The notes: generated from the letters alone by a model not told the origin. A stretch of DNA of 39,863 bases from an uncultured Pelagibacteraceae bacterium (GCA_902582385.1 CACHRX010000008.1:1-39863), one strand, 5' to 3'; shown: positions 1-7,970, numbered from the stretch's first letter. A program made the numbers and translations.

Positions 1-1108
1 CCCACTTAAATGCCATTTCGCATCCAGTAAGATAAAACTCCCACATTCTAAAAAATTTTTCATCAAACATTTTGATAATTTTTTCTTTATTTCTAATACA
101 ATTTTCTTTCCAGTGTCTAAGAGTGTGAGAATAATGAAGCCTTAATACCTCTATGTCAGTTAAAATTAAACCAGCTTTTTCTATAGGATTAGTCACTTCG
201 CTTAGGCTTGGGGTATAACCTCCAGGAAAAATATATTTTGTTATCCATGGATGTGGATCTCTTGGAGGATTAACAGATCCAATTGTATGTATTAGCGAAA
301 TACCGTCATCTTTTAATAATCTTTCAATTTGATTAAAAAATTTTTTATAAAACTTTCTTCCAACATGTTCAAACATTCCAACACTAACAATTCTATCAAA
401 TTTTTCTTTCAGTTCTCTATAGTCCATTAATTTAAATTTAACTTGATTTTCTAAATTCATTTCTTTTGCCTTTTTATTACAGTAATTTAATTGATTTTCT
501 GACAATGTTATTCCTGTAACTTCACACTTGGAACTTTTGGCAATATCAATAGCTAATGAACCCCAACCACAACCTATGTCTAAAACTTTTTGATTAGGCT
601 GAATGTTTAATTTTTTTATGATGTGCTGTATTTTATTATTTTGTGCTGTTTCTAGACTGTCATTCTTACTTTTAAAATATGCACACGAATATTGTTTCTT
701 TGGATCCAAAAATAAATCATATAGATCATCTGAAAGATCATAATGATGAGAGACATTCATTTTAGATTTTTTAATAAAATTAAAATTTGTTAAATATCTG
801 TAAGATCCTCTAAGTCTATTTATTAAATAACTGAAAAAATTTAATTCGCCTCTACCAAAATTCATTAAAGCCAAGTCTAAAAAATCAGTCAAAGTTCCAT
901 TCTCTATAATTATTTCTCCATTAGTATAAGCTTCACCAAAATATAAGTCGGGATGAAGTAATAATTTATAATGGAGTTTTTTATCCAAAATTTTTAATTT
1001 AATAGGGTTATTTCCTGGATTACCAATTATATAATCTTTTGAATTAGCGTCAGTTAAAATGAAGCCACCTTTTAAAAAAACTTTGTTTAAAAAACTTGCA
1101 AGTTTCAT
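1..1108 (-). CDS. cfa: Cyclopropane-fatty-acyl-phospholipid synthase, cut at the window edge
   Basis: This is the N-terminal 369 codons of a SAM-dependent methyltransferase that adds a methylene bridge to unsaturated fatty acyl chains of membrane phospholipids. Reading the minus strand from the ATG at 1108 gives a continuous frame to the window edge. The N-terminal lipid-binding half (GEIIIENGTLTDFLDLAL) is followed by a segment with HHYDLSDDLYDLFLD and then the SAM site VLDIGCGWGSLAIDIA near residue 180, with VGMFEHVG after it. All are hallmarks of the CFA synthase family. The C-terminus lies outside the window. The start sits 1 base past the stop of the upstream DapA-like gene, so the two are probably co-transcribed. 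A relative that makes other branched or methylated acyl chains from the same fold cannot be excluded. Confidence 0.9.
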   Translation of the reverse strand, partial: MKLASFLNKVFLKGGFILTDANSKDYIIGNPGNNPIKLKILDKKLHYKLLLHPDLYFGEAYTNGEIIIENGTLTDFLDLALMNFGRGELNFFSYLINRLRGSYRYLTNFNFIKKSKMNVSHHYDLSDDLYDLFLDPKKQYSCAYFKSKNDSLETAQNNKIQHIIKKLNIQPNQKVLDIGCGWGSLAIDIAKSSKCEVTGITLSENQLNYCNKKAKEMNLENQVKFKLMDYRELKEKFDRIVSVGMFEHVGRKFYKKFFNQIERLLKDDGISLIHTIGSVNPPRDPHPWITKYIFPGGYTPSLSEVTNPIEKAGLILTDIEVLRLHYSHTLRHWKENCIRNKEKIIKMFDEKFFRMWEFYLTGCEMAFKW

Positions 1109-1109
1109 T

Positions 1110-1994
1110 CTAAGCCGCCACTGAGGATTTTTTTGTGAAATTTAAAACTTTTAAATTATTCATTAAATCATTTTTGTCATTTTTGTTTAAAAGACTTAAA
1201 GGTGGTAAAATATTTTTATAAATTTCACTTTCTTGAGAAAGATAAGAATGTAATCCTGAAATTAAATTATACTTATCAAAGGCACTTCTAACATCACATA
1301 ATCTTTGATTGTGTATTTGTTCTTTTCCAGAATAAAAATCATCATAAACTTTTCTTGACATTTCAGCAGTTACATTACATGTTGCAGTAATTATTCCTGA
1401 ACATCCTAATTGTAAACCTTTTAATAGTTTAAGCTCTGAACCAGGAAATATTGAAAAATTTTTCAATTTTAAAGTTTCGAATAAATTATAAGAACTATCT
1501 TTTATACCTACTATTTGATTTGGAAATTTTTTTACAAGTTCTAAAACACATTCCTCACTAAATTTATATCCACAAAGTTTTTCAAAATTATAAAGAATAA
1601 TTTTACAATTTTTAATAGATTTTATTATTCTTGTATAAAATTCTATCACATCTGAGTCTCCATATTTATAATATGCTGGAGGCATAATTAAAAAATTTTT
1701 AAAATTTAATGAAGTGGCTATTTTCATAAAATTAATTGTTTCACCCAAAGAATTCAAGCCTGTGCCAATTAAGTGCTTATCTTTATATTTACTTCTTGAG
1801 AGTTTATTCAACAAATCAATCTTTTCTGAAATAGGTAATAGTTGAGATTGTCCTGTACTTCCAAATATTGCTGTTCCATGGCATCCTTGATCTATTAACT
1901 TTTCAGCATGTTCTATTGTTTTTTCAACATTAAGGCTCAAATCATAATTGAGAATAGACATGGTAGCAGCATATATTCCACTTATTTTTGTCAT
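1110..1994 (-). CDS. DapA/NanA-family aldolase (dihydrodipicolinate synthase-like)
   Basis: A 294-residue TIM-barrel lyase of the dihydrodipicolinate synthase / N-acetylneuraminate lyase family, which forms a Schiff base between pyruvate and an active-site lysine. Visible motifs are GSTGQS at 45-50 (the carboxylate-binding GTTGE loop), the tyrosine of LYNF at Y135, and Schiff-base lysine K165 in GIKDSS. The position matching Arg138 of E. coli DapA, in YNVPSR, is Leu140 here (YNFEKL). A role as the lysine-pathway DapA is therefore doubtful, and another 2-keto-acid aldol reaction is more likely. It lies directly upstream of cfa (1-bp gap) and diverges from the glycosyltransferase at 2044. The product is probably cytoplasmic. 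The family is certain, the substrate unknown. Confidence 0.8.
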   Translation of the reverse strand: MTKISGIYAATMSILNYDLSLNVEKTIEHAEKLIDQGCHGTAIFGSTGQSQLLPISEKIDLLNKLSRSKYKDKHLIGTGLNSLGETINFMKIATSLNFKNFLIMPPAYYKYGDSDVIEFYTRIIKSIKNCKIILYNFEKLCGYKFSEECVLELVKKFPNQIVGIKDSSYNLFETLKLKNFSIFPGSELKLLKGLQLGCSGIITATCNVTAEMSRKVYDDFYSGKEQIHNQRLCDVRSAFDKYNLISGLHSYLSQESEIYKNILPPLSLLNKNDKNDLMNNLKVLNFTKKSSVAA

Positions 1995-2043
1995 AATAAA
2001 AATTTATATAAAAAATATACTTAGTAAAGTTTATAAATACCAT

Positions 2044-3006
2044 ATGAAAATATTGGCAGTGCAGAATAGAATGGGTATTGGGGATACTGTAATTTTTTTG
2101 CCTTTTATAAAGGCTTTAGCAAAAAAATTTGATTCACCTATAAGTATACTTGTAAAAGAAAATTCAAAAGCTGACCAATTTTTACACCAAACCAATTATA
2201 TTGATAAAATCCTTTTTTTAGAAAGAGATAAAAACAATAATAATAGACATGATGGTTTTCTAGGCAGTTTTAAATTAATCCAGGATATTAAAAAACATAA
2301 TTTTGATAAAATTTTTATTTTTAATTCATCTCTAAGATTTTATCTAATTGCAAAATTTTCTGGAATTTATGAAATATACCAATATCCATTATTTAAAAAA
2401 TATAAACAACATATTACCAATACCCCCAAAAAATTTATAAAAGATAAATTAAATTTAGAAGTTGAAGAAAATCCTGAAATTCAAATAAATGGGAATTTAA
2501 TTTCTGAATCAATTGAAAGATTTCAAATAAATAAAGATCAAACAAATATTCTTTTAGGTATAGGTGGGTCGGGGCCTACAAAAAGAATACCTGCAATTAC
2601 ATTTTTAAATGTAATAGAAAAATTATCAAAAATTAGAGATTGCAAATTTTTTCTTGCTACAGGTAAAAATAATGAAGAACAAGTTTTATTAAATGAAATA
2701 CTGCAATCTAAATATAGAAATCTTTGTGTGCCTTTAGACGATTTATCAATTAAAGAAACCTTACCAATTATAAAAAGATGTGACTTATCAATTTGTAATG
2801 ACTCTAGCTTTAGTCATTTATCTGCAGCTTTAGATATTAAGACTATTACTTTAATGGCCGACACACCGTTAATTTATGGAAATTATAGCTCTAAGATGTT
2901 TCCAATAATTCCTGATGGAGAAGAAACGGTAACTCATGGCACATTAGGAAAAGAGAAAATTAATCCAAAAAAAATATTTGATAAAATTATTAAAATTCTT
3001 AATTAA
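2044..3006 (+). CDS. Glycosyltransferase family 9 (heptosyltransferase-like)
   Basis: A protein of 320 residues resembling ADP-heptose:LPS heptosyltransferases (GT9, GT-B fold), enzymes that add sugars to the lipopolysaccharide core at the cytoplasmic face of the inner membrane. The N-terminus MKILAVQNRMGIGDTVIFLP carries the family's glycine-rich GD loop. The C-terminal half has LLGIGGSGPTKR and SICNDSSFSHLSAAL (N252, D253), matching the NDSGPMHLAAAL donor-site motif. The frame stays open upstream to 1948, but that extension overlaps the divergent aldolase gene. I chose the ATG at 2044, where homology begins. The TAA interlocks with the stop of the convergent J-domain gene in the four bases TTAA. 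The sugar donor and acceptor are unknown. Confidence 0.78.
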   Translation: MKILAVQNRMGIGDTVIFLPFIKALAKKFDSPISILVKENSKADQFLHQTNYIDKILFLERDKNNNNRHDGFLGSFKLIQDIKKHNFDKIFIFNSSLRFYLIAKFSGIYEIYQYPLFKKYKQHITNTPKKFIKDKLNLEVEENPEIQINGNLISESIERFQINKDQTNILLGIGGSGPTKRIPAITFLNVIEKLSKIRDCKFFLATGKNNEEQVLLNEILQSKYRNLCVPLDDLSIKETLPIIKRCDLSICNDSSFSHLSAALDIKTITLMADTPLIYGNYSSKMFPIIPDGEETVTHGTLGKEKINPKKIFDKIIKILN

Positions 3007-3506
3007 GAAATATCATTTAAAACAATATCTTTAGCCTCGTTCACAATGGTAGATAAGCGAGATGTTTCTGGAGATATATCAGGATGAATTTTCTTCTGAA
3101 TTTTTACATACGCTTTATTTACATCCTCCTTAGTAATTTTTTTATCAATATCTAAATTTAAAATTTTATAAGCCTCTGAGACAGTTATAGAAGATTGATT
3201 TTTCAAGTTTGATTTGTTAAAAGCAAACCTGCCTGATCTTCTTAAAGTTTGAATCAATCTATAAAGAGATATTAATTGAAAAATGGACAAACCTTTCAAT
3301 TTTAATAGTGCTATACTTGCTATTGTAAGAGGCAAAGTTAATAAAAATCTACCACCTATAGCGAACAGAACTGCTAATATTATTAAACCTAAAATTATTA
3401 AAATTCTGAGACTTTTAGATATTTTTTTGGAAGAAATATTACTAATAAATCTCAATAGAAAATAGAAAATAGTCAATATTACTACTGTATATATTATTAT
3501 ATTCAT
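3003..3506 (-). CDS. Tim14/Pam18-like J-domain membrane protein
   Basis: A 167-residue protein with hydrophobic segments at about residues 2-20 and 34-70 and a C-terminal J domain. The J domain has helix 2 (EDVNKAYVKIQKKI), the HPD triad at 141-143, and a helix 3 (SRLSTIVNEAKDIVL). HPD is the motif that stimulates DnaK-type ATPases. Membrane anchor plus C-terminal J domain is the layout of mitochondrial Tim14/Pam18 and its alphaproteobacterial relatives; a role with DnaK at the membrane is inferred. I place the start at 3506 because AAGGA stands a few bases upstream. An ATG further out at 3536 would run into the divergent peptidase gene at 3522. The stop shares TTAA with the glycosyltransferase. 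Confidence 0.78.
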   Translation of the reverse strand: MNIIIYTVVILTIFYFLLRFISNISSKKISKSLRILIILGLIILAVLFAIGGRFLLTLPLTIASIALLKLKGLSIFQLISLYRLIQTLRRSGRFAFNKSNLKNQSSITVSEAYKILNLDIDKKITKEDVNKAYVKIQKKIHPDISPETSRLSTIVNEAKDIVLNDIS

Positions 3507-3521
3507 ATATTTTTCCTTATT

Positions 3522-5597
3522 ATGAAAGTACCACAACTTAGAAAAAAATTAGAAGTAAAATCTTGTCACAACTTTACTTGGGAGGATAATTATAGCTGGA
3601 TACATCAAAAAAATATTTTAGAAGTTTTAAAAGATAAAGATAAATTAAACCCTGAAGTAAAAGAATATTTGATTCAAGAAAATAAGCACACTGAACATCA
3701 TTTAAAAGATACTAAAAATTTACAAAAAAAATTATTTAATGAGATAAAGGGTAGAATTAAACTTGATGACGAGTCTCTTCCATACAAAGATCATACTTAT
3801 GAATACTGGACTAAAACAACTGTTGAAGGAAATTATTCTATAAAATTAAGAAAAAAAATAAATACAAATGAGATTGAAGAAATTTGGAATGGAGATAAAG
3901 AGAAAGATAAATTAGGAGTAGAATATTTCGGTATAGGAGATCTAGAAGTAAGTCATAACGATAAATATCTAGCTTATACCTTAGATACTAAAGGATCTGA
4001 ATATTATACAATCTATATAAGAGATATTAAAACAAATAAACTTATAACAAAAAAAATTCCAGATACCTCTGGAAGTGTTACTTTTAGTTTAGATGATAAA
4101 TATATTTTTTATTCTCATTTAGATAAAAATCATAGAGCAAGAAAAATTTATAGACATGAAATAGGTAAATTCAAAGACAGTGATGATCTAATTTTTGAAG
4201 AGAAAAGTGAGGCATTTACTGTTAGTATTGGCTTAAGTTCAGATGAAAAATTTTATTTTATTACAACTTCCGACCATAATACCTCTGAGCAGTATTACTT
4301 TAAAGTCAATGAGAAAAAACCAAAGCCTAAATTAATAAAAAAGAGAGAAAAAGGAATTTTGTATTCTATAAGTTCATGGAATAATAATTTTTATAATCAT
4401 ACTAATTACGAGGCTGAAGATTTCAAAATTGATATTTCCGATAGTTTAGAGAATCAAAATTGGAAGCCTTTTGTTCATGCAAAAGATGAAGTATTAATTG
4501 GGGGCTGTATTTTTCTTAAAAACTGGATAATTCGATCTGAAACCTCCAATGCGTTAGAAAAATTATTTGTAAAAAATATTTCCACAGGACTGGAAGAGGA
4601 ATTAATATTTTCTAATGAAAAAGTCTTTGTTCCGAGTATTACTTTGAGGCAAAAAGATAAAAATACAGATGAAATCTATGTTGGATATTCTTCTCCTAAA
4701 ACTCCAGCAAGAGTTTATTTATATAATCTTTTAACTAAATCAAAAAAATTGATTAAGGAACAAGAAATACCCTCAGGACATAATCCTAATAATTACATTG
4801 TAGAAAGAATTGAGTTCAAATCACATGATGGAAGATTAGTGCCTTTAACTATTACTAGACATAAAAAAACTAAGATGGATGGATCAGCTAATCTATTATT
4901 GTATGGTTATGGATCGTATGGAAATTCAATGAGTCCTAGTTTTTCCTCAACCAAATTTAGTTTATTAGATAGAGATATTATTTGGGCAACTGCACACATT
5001 CGAGGTGGAATGGAAAAAGGTATGAAATGGTGGAAGGAAGGAAAGTTAACAAATAAAAAAAATACTTTTGAAGATTATGTTCATGCAGCAAAATATTTAA
5101 TTGACAATGAATATACCTCAAAAGGTAAAATAATCGGTATGGGTGGGTCTGCTGGTGGTTTATTAATGGGAGCAGTGATAAATAAGTCTCCAGAATTATT
5201 TTTAGGAATTATAATGGCAGTTCCATTCGTAGATTCTCTTACAACAAATCTAGATCATTCTTTACCCTTAACTATTGGTGAATTTGATGAATTTGGAAAC
5301 GCAAAAGATAACAAGGATCACTTTGAGTACATACTTTCATATGCTCCATATAATAATATCAAAAAGATGGATTATCCTCACATATTAATCACTACCAGTT
5401 TAAGTGATAATCGAGTTTTATTTGACGAACCTGCAAAATTCACCGCTAAACTGAGAGATTATAAAACAGACAATAATTTACTACTTTTAAAAACTGAAAT
5501 GAACGCTGGTCACGGAGGTAAATCTGGAAGAGATGGGGCTATTGAAGAAATTGCTCTTGATTATTCTTTTGCTTTAAAAATCTCAAAAAAAATTTAA
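3522..5597 (+). CDS. ptrB: Oligopeptidase B, S9A serine peptidase
   Basis: A 691-residue prolyl-oligopeptidase-family enzyme that cleaves short peptides, in the oligopeptidase B subfamily usually after Arg or Lys. The N-terminal ~400 residues form the beta-propeller that screens out folded proteins. The C-terminal alpha/beta-hydrolase domain holds the nucleophile Ser543 in GGSAGG, Asp629 in SLSDNRV and His664 in NAGHGG, at spacings like those of E. coli PtrB. YGYGSYG and AHIRGG are further family signatures. There is no signal peptide, so it is probably cytoplasmic. Its start lies 15 bp from that of the divergent J-domain gene, so the two promoters must overlap or sit inside the coding regions. 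Confidence 0.92.
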   Translation: MKVPQLRKKLEVKSCHNFTWEDNYSWIHQKNILEVLKDKDKLNPEVKEYLIQENKHTEHHLKDTKNLQKKLFNEIKGRIKLDDESLPYKDHTYEYWTKTTVEGNYSIKLRKKINTNEIEEIWNGDKEKDKLGVEYFGIGDLEVSHNDKYLAYTLDTKGSEYYTIYIRDIKTNKLITKKIPDTSGSVTFSLDDKYIFYSHLDKNHRARKIYRHEIGKFKDSDDLIFEEKSEAFTVSIGLSSDEKFYFITTSDHNTSEQYYFKVNEKKPKPKLIKKREKGILYSISSWNNNFYNHTNYEAEDFKIDISDSLENQNWKPFVHAKDEVLIGGCIFLKNWIIRSETSNALEKLFVKNISTGLEEELIFSNEKVFVPSITLRQKDKNTDEIYVGYSSPKTPARVYLYNLLTKSKKLIKEQEIPSGHNPNNYIVERIEFKSHDGRLVPLTITRHKKTKMDGSANLLLYGYGSYGNSMSPSFSSTKFSLLDRDIIWATAHIRGGMEKGMKWWKEGKLTNKKNTFEDYVHAAKYLIDNEYTSKGKIIGMGGSAGGLLMGAVINKSPELFLGIIMAVPFVDSLTTNLDHSLPLTIGEFDEFGNAKDNKDHFEYILSYAPYNNIKKMDYPHILITTSLSDNRVLFDEPAKFTAKLRDYKTDNNLLLLKTEMNAGHGGKSGRDGAIEEIALDYSFALKISKKI

Positions 5598-5606
5598 TTT
5601 TCTTAT

Positions 5607-5635
5607 CTTGAAAAAAAAAAATTAATTCCCAAGTA
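5607..5635 (+). promoter_or_regulatory. Probable sigma-32 (RpoH) heat-shock promoter
   Basis: CTTGAAA at 5607 is followed, 17 bases after CTTG, by CCCAAGTA at 5628. This resembles the alphaproteobacterial RpoH pattern CTTG-N17/18-CYTATNT at the -35 and starts like the E. coli CCCCAT -10. It stands right before the Hsp20 gene, where such a promoter is expected. The -10 match is only partial. The predicted transcript would start near 5642. Confidence 0.5.
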
Positions 5636-5649
5636 ATATACTGAGTCGC

Positions 5650-5690
5650 TTTATAGGGCTTATAAAAATAAACTTGCTTAACAAAGGAGG
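5650..5690 (+). promoter_or_regulatory. ROSE-like RNA thermometer in the hsp20 leader
   Basis: Two hairpins fill the short 5' leader. The first pairs 5650-5655 with 5661-5666 (six A-U pairs, 5-base loop). The second pairs CUUGCUU (5673-5679) with AAGGAG of the Shine-Dalgarno (5684-5689) over an AACA loop: CUU-AAG, then G5676 bulged, then UU and C against the rest of the site. A UUGCU strand masking AGGA with one bulged G is the defining final hairpin of ROSE thermometers, which block translation when cool and melt on heating. Folding energy was not computed. Confidence 0.55.
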
Positions 5691-5695
5691 ATATT

Positions 5696-6142
5696 ATGAC
5701 AAGTAAGGATTTATCTATATTTAACTCACTAAGGCCGTTTTCAATAGGCTTCGATGATATGTTCGAACAATTTGAAAATATGCTGGGAAATGGTGCTATG
5801 ACTATGCAGTCAAATTACCCACCATACAATATCAGAAAAACTGGTAAAGATAACTATGCAATAGAAGTTGCATTGGCTGGTTTTAATAAGAATGATGTTG
5901 AAGTTGAGTTTGAGGATAATTTATTAACTGTAAGAACAAAACAAGTTGATAAATCAGGTAACAATAATGCTGATGGTGAAATAATTCATAAAGGCATTTC
6001 TCAAAGACAATTTGCAAGATCATTCACTATTGCTGATGATGTAAAAGTTGATGGTGCTGAACTTAAAGATGGTCTTTTGACAATATCTTGTGAAAGAATT
6101 GTTCCAGAGCATAAAAAGAAAAAACTTATAGAAATAAAATAA
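5696..6142 (+). CDS. ibpA: Small heat-shock protein, Hsp20/IbpA family
   Basis: A 148-residue ATP-independent chaperone that holds unfolding proteins for DnaK/ClpB. The alpha-crystallin domain spans about residues 38-140 (PPYNIRKTGKDNYAIEVALA onward) and ends with ELKDGLL, the A-x-x-x-n-G-v-L signature. The C-terminal tail has the IEI motif (LIEIK) used for oligomer assembly. The start has a near-perfect Shine-Dalgarno, AAAGGAGG, that lies inside the predicted thermometer hairpin, so translation is probably heat-gated on top of a heat-shock promoter. It is a single gene with a strong inverted repeat just after its stop. Confidence 0.93.
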   Translation: MTSKDLSIFNSLRPFSIGFDDMFEQFENMLGNGAMTMQSNYPPYNIRKTGKDNYAIEVALAGFNKNDVEVEFEDNLLTVRTKQVDKSGNNNADGEIIHKGISQRQFARSFTIADDVKVDGAELKDGLLTISCERIVPEHKKKKLIEIK

Positions 6143-6151
6143 GTTGAGCCT

Positions 6152-6180
6152 TACTTGTGGGGTTTAACTCCCCACAAGTA
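6152..6180. terminator. Strong inverted repeat between convergent genes
   Basis: An 11-bp perfect stem (TACTTGTGGGG at 6152-6162 with its complement at 6170-6180) and a 7-base loop lie between ibpA and the convergent lipoprotein gene, which stops at 6184. Neither strand shows a clear U-run after the stem. It may work as a bidirectional terminator of unusual type or as a 3'-end stabiliser. Confidence 0.55.
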
Positions 6181-6183
6181 ACT

Positions 6184-6489
6184 TTAAAAACAACCATTAG
6201 ACACAAAGCCAACAACAACAGAGTTCGAGTCTACCTCAAATCTTCTTTCACAGGGAATTCCATATTTTTTTGTATTATAGACAAATACTGAATTACCCTT
6301 ATCATTTTTAAAACTTTCATCAGATTTACCTAGGTCAATTTGTACTTCACTTATGGATTTACCAATATATTTGCTTAATTTTATATTTTCTTTTTCAACA
6401 ATAGCATCTGTTTTTTGTTTTATAGTCTGACATCCTGAAAGAGCAATCATTACAAAAGTACTAAGTAAAATTAATTTAAATTTTTTCAT
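6184..6489 (-). CDS. Small lipoprotein of unknown function
   Basis: A 101-residue protein with a lipoprotein signal peptide: two lysines, a hydrophobic stretch, then the lipobox LSGC with the lipidated Cys20. The mature part starts with a lysine- and glutamate-rich linker followed by IGKSISEVQIDLGKSDESF. This helix-turn pattern resembles SmpA/OmlA (BamE-like) small lipoproteins, but the match is too weak to name it. Two further cysteines (in GIPCERR and SNGCF) could form a disulfide in the periplasm. It converges on ibpA across the inverted repeat. I do not recognise a specific function. Confidence 0.75.
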   Translation of the reverse strand: MKKFKLILLSTFVMIALSGCQTIKQKTDAIVEKENIKLSKYIGKSISEVQIDLGKSDESFKNDKGNSVFVYNTKKYGIPCERRFEVDSNSVVVGFVSNGCF

Positions 6490-6615
6490 ATTTTAATCTT
6501 AACAATCAAATTATGGCATAAATATAAACTTCTGAGTTGAAATATGTGAATAAAGACTAGTTTTAAAAGGTAATTTTAAAAAGAATCAAATAAAAATTTG
6601 TCATTAGGAGGATAA

Positions 6616-7926
6616 ATGCTTGAAAATTATTTTAATTATAAAAAACATAATACTGATTTTAAAACTGAAGTAATAGCGGGAACAACTACGTTTTTGACTA
6701 TGGCTTACATCATGTTTTTAAATCCGTTTATATTGTCGGGAGAATTCGCCGGTCCCGATAAAGGATTCTTTGATTTCGGTGCAGTTTATACAGCAACAAT
6801 TTTAGCTACAGCTTTAGCTTGTTTTATAATGGCTTTTTACGGAAAAACTTGGCCTATAGGACTTGCTCCTGGTATGGGAATTAATGCTTTTGTGGCTTTT
6901 GGAGTTTGTGCTGGAATGGGATACACGCCTCAAGAGGCTTTGGGCGCAGTGTTAGTTGCTGGAGTATTGTTTTTAATTATTTCTTTAACCCCAATTAGAG
7001 CCTGGTTAATCAATTCTATTCCCAAAAGTTTAAAGTTAGGTATAGGAGCTGGGATAGGTTTATTTTTGGCAATAATTGGTCTACAGATTATGGAAGTTGT
7101 AGTTGATAATCCAGTAACTTTAGTGCAGTTGGGTGATCTTAGTGATCCATTAGTGTTATTAGGATGTGCAACATTTATAGCAATTATAGTCCTAGAAAAA
7201 ATGAATGTTAAGGGAAACATTATTATTGGTATTCTAGTATTCAGTATTATTGCATGGGTCGCAGGACTTGCAAAATTTAATGGTATTGCAAGCTCCCCAC
7301 CTCCAATGACATATTTATTTGAGTTTGATCTATCTGCTGCAATGACTGCTGGGATGTCCACTGTAATATTTACATTATTATTTATTGACTTCTTTGATAC
7401 TGCTGGAACTTTAACTTCAGTTGCTAATGTAGCTGGTAAAGTTGGAAAAGATGGTAAAGTTCAAGACATTAATAAAGCTATGTTGTCTGATAGTGTCGGT
7501 ACTGTTGCTGGTGCGATGATGGGAACTACTACTGTTACAAGTTATGTTGAATCCGGAGCAGGTGTTAAAGCAGGTGGAAAAACTGGAATGACCTCATTGG
7601 TAATAGGTATATTATTCTTAGCTTGTATATTTTTTGCTCCTTTAGCAACTAGTTTACCTAAGCAAATTGATGGTGCTGCGTTACTATTTGTGTCTGTTCT
7701 TTTCATAAGAAATATTACAGACATTGAGTGGAACGATATTTCGGAGTCTGCTCCAGCCATTCTTGCAATGATTTCTATGCCCTTAACGTACAGTATAAGT
7801 AATGGTATTGCGTTAGCATTTGTGTCTTATGCATTAATTAAAATATTTACTGGAAAATTTTCAAGTACATCACCTGCAATATGGGTTGTTGCAGTTTTGA
7901 GTGTTGTAAGTTTTGCAGTTGCTTAA
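6616..7926 (+). CDS. NCS2 purine permease, AzgA-like
   Basis: A 436-residue membrane transporter for adenine, guanine or hypoxanthine by proton symport. The N-terminal TTFLTMAYIMFLNPFILSG and the later TTTVTSYVESGAGVKAGGKT are the signatures of the AzgA/PurP branch, as distinct from uracil/xanthine permeases. About 12-14 membrane segments are visible. The start has a good Shine-Dalgarno (AGGAGG at about 6607). It is a single gene ended by an intrinsic terminator, and it converges on a purine phosphoribosyltransferase. The pair would import a purine base and convert it to the nucleotide. The 126-bp upstream gap (6490-6615) holds only a weak TTGAAA-type promoter candidate near 6537. Confidence 0.9.
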   Translation: MLENYFNYKKHNTDFKTEVIAGTTTFLTMAYIMFLNPFILSGEFAGPDKGFFDFGAVYTATILATALACFIMAFYGKTWPIGLAPGMGINAFVAFGVCAGMGYTPQEALGAVLVAGVLFLIISLTPIRAWLINSIPKSLKLGIGAGIGLFLAIIGLQIMEVVVDNPVTLVQLGDLSDPLVLLGCATFIAIIVLEKMNVKGNIIIGILVFSIIAWVAGLAKFNGIASSPPPMTYLFEFDLSAAMTAGMSTVIFTLLFIDFFDTAGTLTSVANVAGKVGKDGKVQDINKAMLSDSVGTVAGAMMGTTTVTSYVESGAGVKAGGKTGMTSLVIGILFLACIFFAPLATSLPKQIDGAALLFVSVLFIRNITDIEWNDISESAPAILAMISMPLTYSISNGIALAFVSYALIKIFTGKFSSTSPAIWVVAVLSVVSFAVA

Positions 7927-7934
7927 ATTAAGTT

Positions 7935-7970
7935 AATAGGGCCAGCTTTGTCTGGCCCTATTTATTTTTT
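7935..7970 (+). terminator. Intrinsic terminator of the purine permease gene
   Basis: An 11-bp stem (7935-7945 with 7952-7962, GC-rich core GGGCCAG) with a 6-base loop is followed by TATTTTTTT. This is a textbook rho-independent terminator for the plus strand. The TAG stop of the convergent phosphoribosyltransferase gene (7958-7960) lies inside the 3' arm, so the same bases encode a stop on one strand and a terminator on the other. Confidence 0.88.

Noticed and set aside
1948-2043. Upstream extension of the glycosyltransferase
   Set aside because: It would overlap the start of the divergent aldolase gene, and the conserved N-terminus begins at the ATG at 2044.
6930-7361. A 143-codon open frame on the minus strand inside the purine permease gene
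   Set aside because: It mirrors a hydrophobic, well-conserved coding region, has no ribosome-binding site and its translation resembles no known family.
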